9,021 bases of DNA, from assembly GCA_016934175.1 (NCBI GenBank), contig JAFGTI010000024.1:1-9021 (forward strand), in the 5' to 3' direction. A program made the position numbers and the translations under genes. Numbering within the stretch: the first letter of the stretch is position 1; every line of letters starts with the position of its first letter. The notes beneath the pieces were generated by a model. The model did no database searches, had not been told where the DNA came from, and saw only the letters and a program-made list of their open reading frames with translations. The stretch comes from Acholeplasmataceae bacterium (lineage in GTDB: Bacteria > Bacillota_I > Bacilli_A > Acholeplasmatales > Acholeplasmataceae). Positions 7,439-9,021 of this stretch are shown in pieces.

Positions 7439-7461
7439 AAAAAAATCCCCATCAAGCATCA
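7439..7461 (-). terminator. U-run after the SRP RNA terminal helix (intrinsic terminator)
   Basis: The 3' arm of the SRP RNA closing helix (7447-7461) pairs perfectly over 15 bases with 7536-7550 and is followed, after one A, by seven U (7439-7445). The mature RNA's long terminal helix plus U-run looks able to stop transcription before the next operon promoter at 7385-7393. The loop is the whole SRP RNA body, so this is not a compact hairpin. Confidence 0.55.
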
Positions 7462-7550
7462 CCATCCACATAATAGAATTGCTTATGGCTGCTTCAATCA
7501 AGACCTGACCAGGTTCACAACTTATTATTGAATGATGATGCTTGATGGGG
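7447..7550 (-). ncRNA. ffs: Signal recognition particle RNA (small, 4.5S type)
   Basis: A 104-nt RNA is closed by a perfect 15-bp helix (CCCCAUCAAGCAUCA with its complement). Its interior holds the conserved SRP domain: GUGAACCUGGUCAGGUC on the 5' side and GAAGCAGCCAUAAG on the 3' side. These form the Ffh M-domain binding loops of helix 8. In bacteria this RNA and Ffh bring ribosomes making membrane proteins to FtsY at the membrane. There is no Alu domain, unlike the large scRNA of Bacillus, so it is the small type. The apex is unusual: the usual C-GGAA-G is replaced by UUGAUU (7496-7501), so no GNRA tetraloop closed by a C-G pair can form. A TATAAT lies one base upstream of the helix (7552-7557). 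Identity is secure; exact ends are estimated from the helix. Confidence 0.95.
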
Positions 7551-7551
7551 A

Positions 7552-7557
7552 ATTATA
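7552..7557 (-). promoter_or_regulatory. Possible -10 box for ffs
   Basis: TATAAT on the minus strand lies one base before the SRP RNA terminal helix and just after the tadA stop. A normal -10 to +1 distance would start transcription near 7546, inside the helix, and no good -35 is seen at 17-18 bases. Either the mature 5' end lacks the CCCC, the start is unusually close, or ffs is processed from a tadA read-through transcript. Confidence 0.3.
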
Positions 7558-7562
7558 TTTTT

Positions 7563-8024
7563 TTATCTTAATTTTTTAAAAAATTCTTTAAGTAATGATT
7601 GACTTTCTTTTTCTAAAATTCCAGATTCAATATATATCTTATGATTGAAGGGTAAATCAAATAGATTAATGATACTTTCAGCAACACCAGCTTTGTAATC
7701 TTTAGTCCCATAATATAAGGATCTAACTCGTGATTGGATCATAGCACCTGCACACATCGGGCACGGTTCCATTGTAACATAGACATCACAATCTTCTAAT
7801 CTCCAACTACCTATTTTTTTTGCTGCCTTCATCATCGCGAGAAATTCTGCATGAGCATGAAAAGCTTGCTGATGTTCACGTGTGTTGTGAGCTCTAGCAA
7901 TAATCTTATCTTGATACACAACAACAGCACCCACAGGTACTTCATCTTTTAAAAAGGCTTTTTGAGCTTCTCTTAAAGCAGCCTTCATATAGTTAATCTT
8001 TTTTTGGTTTTCCTGGTACTTCAT
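7563..8024 (-). CDS. tadA: tRNA-specific adenosine deaminase TadA
   Basis: TadA converts adenosine-34 of tRNA-Arg(ACG) to inosine, an essential wobble modification. It belongs to the zinc cytidine/deoxycytidylate deaminase family. With the chosen start it has 153 residues. The zinc and catalytic residues are all present: HAE (His58, Glu60 as proton shuttle) and PCPMC (Cys88, Cys91). The substrate-side segment DEVPVGAVVV and the C-terminal basic FFKKLR are typical. The start is uncertain. The frame is open to an ATG at 8057, but ATG 8024 best matches the usual length ahead of the YMKAA segment. ATG 7988, just after the tdk stop, is another choice and would give 141 residues. No candidate has a strong ribosome site. 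With 8024 it overlaps tdk by 32 bases, so coupling to tdk translation is likely. Confidence 0.95.
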   Translation of the reverse strand: MKYQENQKKINYMKAALREAQKAFLKDEVPVGAVVVYQDKIIARAHNTREHQQAFHAHAEFLAMMKAAKKIGSWRLEDCDVYVTMEPCPMCAGAMIQSRVRSLYYGTKDYKAGVAESIINLFDLPFNHKIYIESGILEKESQSLLKEFFKKLR

Positions 8025-8583
8025 GGTAATGTCTCGATCTTGGTTCATAAGATTCATTTGCCCCCACTAAGATTGTTGGGTCCGAATATAATGCTGGTTT
8101 TCCGTCAATGATACGTTGTGTTCTAGTAGCGGGTAATCCACTTTTTACACAAATTGCTGTTAGTTTAGTTACGAATTCCGCTCTAGCTAGCAATTCTGGC
8201 ATAGGTCCAAAAGGTTCCCCTCTAAAGTTTCTATCTAAACCACCAACAATCACTCTAATACCTCGATCAGCTAAATCTTCAGTGATTTCAATAATATCAT
8301 TATCGAAAAATTGAACCTCGTCAATAACAACTGCATCTGTATCAGATTTTACATATTTATAAATTTCTCTGCTTTTGTCAATAATAATGGAGGGTTTTTT
8401 ACTTAAATTGTGTGAAACGATTTCTTCCACAGCATATCTAGTATCAATCTGAGGTTTAAAAACTAATACGTTTTGTTTAGCGTATTCAAGTCTTTTAATT
8501 CTGCGAATAAGTTCTTCAGTTTTCCCTGCAAACATAGGTCCACAAACAACTTCGATAAATCCGTTTTTATATGTATGATACAT
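7993..8583 (-). CDS. tdk: Thymidine kinase
   Basis: A type II (TK1-like) thymidine kinase of 196 residues that makes dTMP from salvaged thymidine with ATP. Visible motifs: the P-loop GPMFAGKT (15-22, Lys21), the DEVQFF segment (88-93) with catalytic Glu89, GLDRNFRGEPFG (115-126), and the thymidine-binding lasso segment with TRTQR and DGKPA (153-164). The C terminus SYEPRSRHYHEVPGK is typical. The structural zinc site is degenerate: of the four expected ligands (Cys-x-x-Cys, Cys, His), Cys145 and His186 remain, while the second and third positions are Ser148 and Ser183. The ATG at 8583 has AAGGGGGT (8590-8597) 6 bases upstream. The frame is intact, so this does not look like a pseudogene. rpmE-tdk adjacency is also known from Bacilli. 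No separate promoter is visible; read-through from rpmE is likely. Confidence 0.97.
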   Translation of the reverse strand: MYHTYKNGFIEVVCGPMFAGKTEELIRRIKRLEYAKQNVLVFKPQIDTRYAVEEIVSHNLSKKPSIIIDKSREIYKYVKSDTDAVVIDEVQFFDNDIIEITEDLADRGIRVIVGGLDRNFRGEPFGPMPELLARAEFVTKLTAICVKSGLPATRTQRIIDGKPALYSDPTILVGANESYEPRSRHYHEVPGKPKKD

Positions 8584-8613
8584 ACCAAAACCCCCTTTTT
8601 ATGTGTGTTTAAT

Positions 8614-8638
8614 AAAAAACGTGATAAACAATCACGTT
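8614..8638 (-). terminator. Intrinsic terminator after rpmE
   Basis: On the minus strand AACGTGA (8632-8638) pairs with TCACGTT (8618-8624) around a 7-base loop, followed by a run of T (8614-8619). The stem overlaps the rpmE stop codon at 8637-8639. The stem is only 7 bp and A+T-rich, so partial read-through into tdk is plausible. Confidence 0.7.
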
Positions 8639-8861
8639 ATTTGTTGTCTAACTTCTTTTCATTGATACCATAGCGTTTATTAAATTTCTCAACGCGTCCA
8701 GCTGCTTGAATAAATGTTTGTTGTCCTGTATAGAATGGATGACAATTAGAGCATGTATCGATTCGAATATTGTTTGAAGTTGTACCTACTTCATATTCAT
8801 GCCCACATGTTGAACATTTTACTTTTTGAACTGTATATTTTGGGTGAATTCCTGGTTTCAT
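8637..8861 (-). CDS. rpmE: Ribosomal protein bL31 (zinc-binding type)
   Basis: bL31 is a large-subunit protein that bridges to the small subunit. The 74-residue product starts MKPGIHPKYTVQKVKC and has four cysteines as CSTC (16-19) and CSNC (37-40), the zinc-binding C+ form. HPFYTGQQ (41-48) and the GRVEKFNKRYG segment (55-65) are family hallmarks. The frame stays open upstream to 8912, but the ATG at 8861 is chosen because AAGGAG (8870-8875) is 8 bases upstream and because the protein then has the standard N terminus. It has its own strong promoter (8915-8943) and a terminator overlapping its stop codon. Zinc-free paralogues of bL31 are usually induced under zinc limitation; none is seen here. 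Confidence 0.97.
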   Translation of the reverse strand: MKPGIHPKYTVQKVKCSTCGHEYEVGTTSNNIRIDTCSNCHPFYTGQQTFIQAAGRVEKFNKRYGINEKKLDNK

Positions 8862-8914
8862 TTTCTTTTCTCCTTCCGCCATAACCTTTAGGTCATAGTA
8901 AGTTTTGCTCAATT

Positions 8915-8943
8915 ATTATATCATTCAACATTTTATTAATCAA
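8915..8943 (-). promoter_or_regulatory. Promoter of rpmE (and probably tdk-tadA)
   Basis: On the minus strand a TTGATT -35 (8938-8943) is followed after 17 bases by a perfect TATAAT -10 (8915-8920), which also carries the extended TGA motif (8921-8923). The predicted start is near 8908, giving a leader of about 47 bases. That leader contains a short dyad, ACCTTTAGGT (8884-8893 on the plus strand), just before the ribosome site. Confidence 0.8.
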
Positions 8944-9021
8944 GTGTAATCTTTTTTATTTTACTTTAATTTATTCGATTGCGTTATGCCATGATTGCCA
9001 GATAATATAAAATCGCTGCGC

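Noticed and set aside
390..8861. UGA read as tryptophan (Mycoplasma-type code)
   Set aside because: Several genes end at TGA at the expected family length, and tryptophan codons checked are TGG, so the standard code applies.
1..9021. DnaA boxes or an origin of replication
   Set aside because: The gene cluster is typical of the origin neighbourhood, but I found no TTATCCACA cluster. The closest match, ATCCACA near 7466, is inside the SRP RNA. No dnaA or dnaN is present.
1..9021. Mobile elements, CRISPR arrays, defence or toxin-antitoxin genes
   Set aside because: No transposase, integrase, regularly spaced repeats, terminal inverted repeats or small toxin-like pairs were seen. All genes are intact housekeeping genes except one unknown membrane protein and the small uncharacterised DUF951 protein.

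Overview
This window is a chromosomal housekeeping region from a low-G+C Gram-positive bacterium (Firmicutes/Mollicutes-like; base composition is strongly A+T-rich by eye, not computed). Every recognisable gene is read from the minus strand. TGA is used as a stop (in parB, parA, the yyzM-like gene and the membrane-protein gene) and Trp is TGG, so the code is the standard one and Mycoplasma/Spiroplasma are unlikely. A small SRP RNA without an Alu domain, together with this gene content, fits an Acholeplasma/Izemoplasma/Haloplasma-type lineage. That placement is inference.

Reading in the direction of transcription (right to left): (1) rpmE (bL31) has a strong promoter and is followed by a hairpin-plus-U-run terminator. 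tdk (thymidine kinase) and tadA (tRNA adenosine deaminase) follow, overlapping each other. (2) ffs, a 104-nt SRP RNA, is closed by a perfect 15-bp terminal helix next to a U-run. (3) An extended -10 promoter starts what looks like one long operon with tiny gaps or overlaps: an unrecognised two-TM membrane protein, tkt (transketolase), mnmG (gidA), rsmG (gidB), parA (soj), parB (spo0J) and a DUF951/YyzM zinc-ribbon-like protein. mnmG-rsmG-parA-parB is the classic cluster beside the replication origin in Firmicutes. noc, which B. subtilis has between rsmG and parA, is absent here. (4) tRNA-Tyr(GUA) has its own promoter. (5) A consensus-like promoter and a boxA-like leader run off the left edge, which is the usual arrangement just upstream of a 16S rRNA gene.

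The genes serve translation (bL31, TadA, MnmG, RsmG, tRNA-Tyr, the predicted rRNA operon), protein targeting (SRP RNA), nucleotide and pentose metabolism (Tdk, Tkt) and chromosome partitioning (ParA, ParB).

I see no mobile element, CRISPR array, defence system or clearly new system. The observations most worth a second look are small deviations in conserved molecules: the SRP RNA apical loop is not a GNRA tetraloop, thymidine kinase has lost two of four expected zinc ligands, and ParA lacks the arginine of its usual NVR-(L/I)-SEAP motif.
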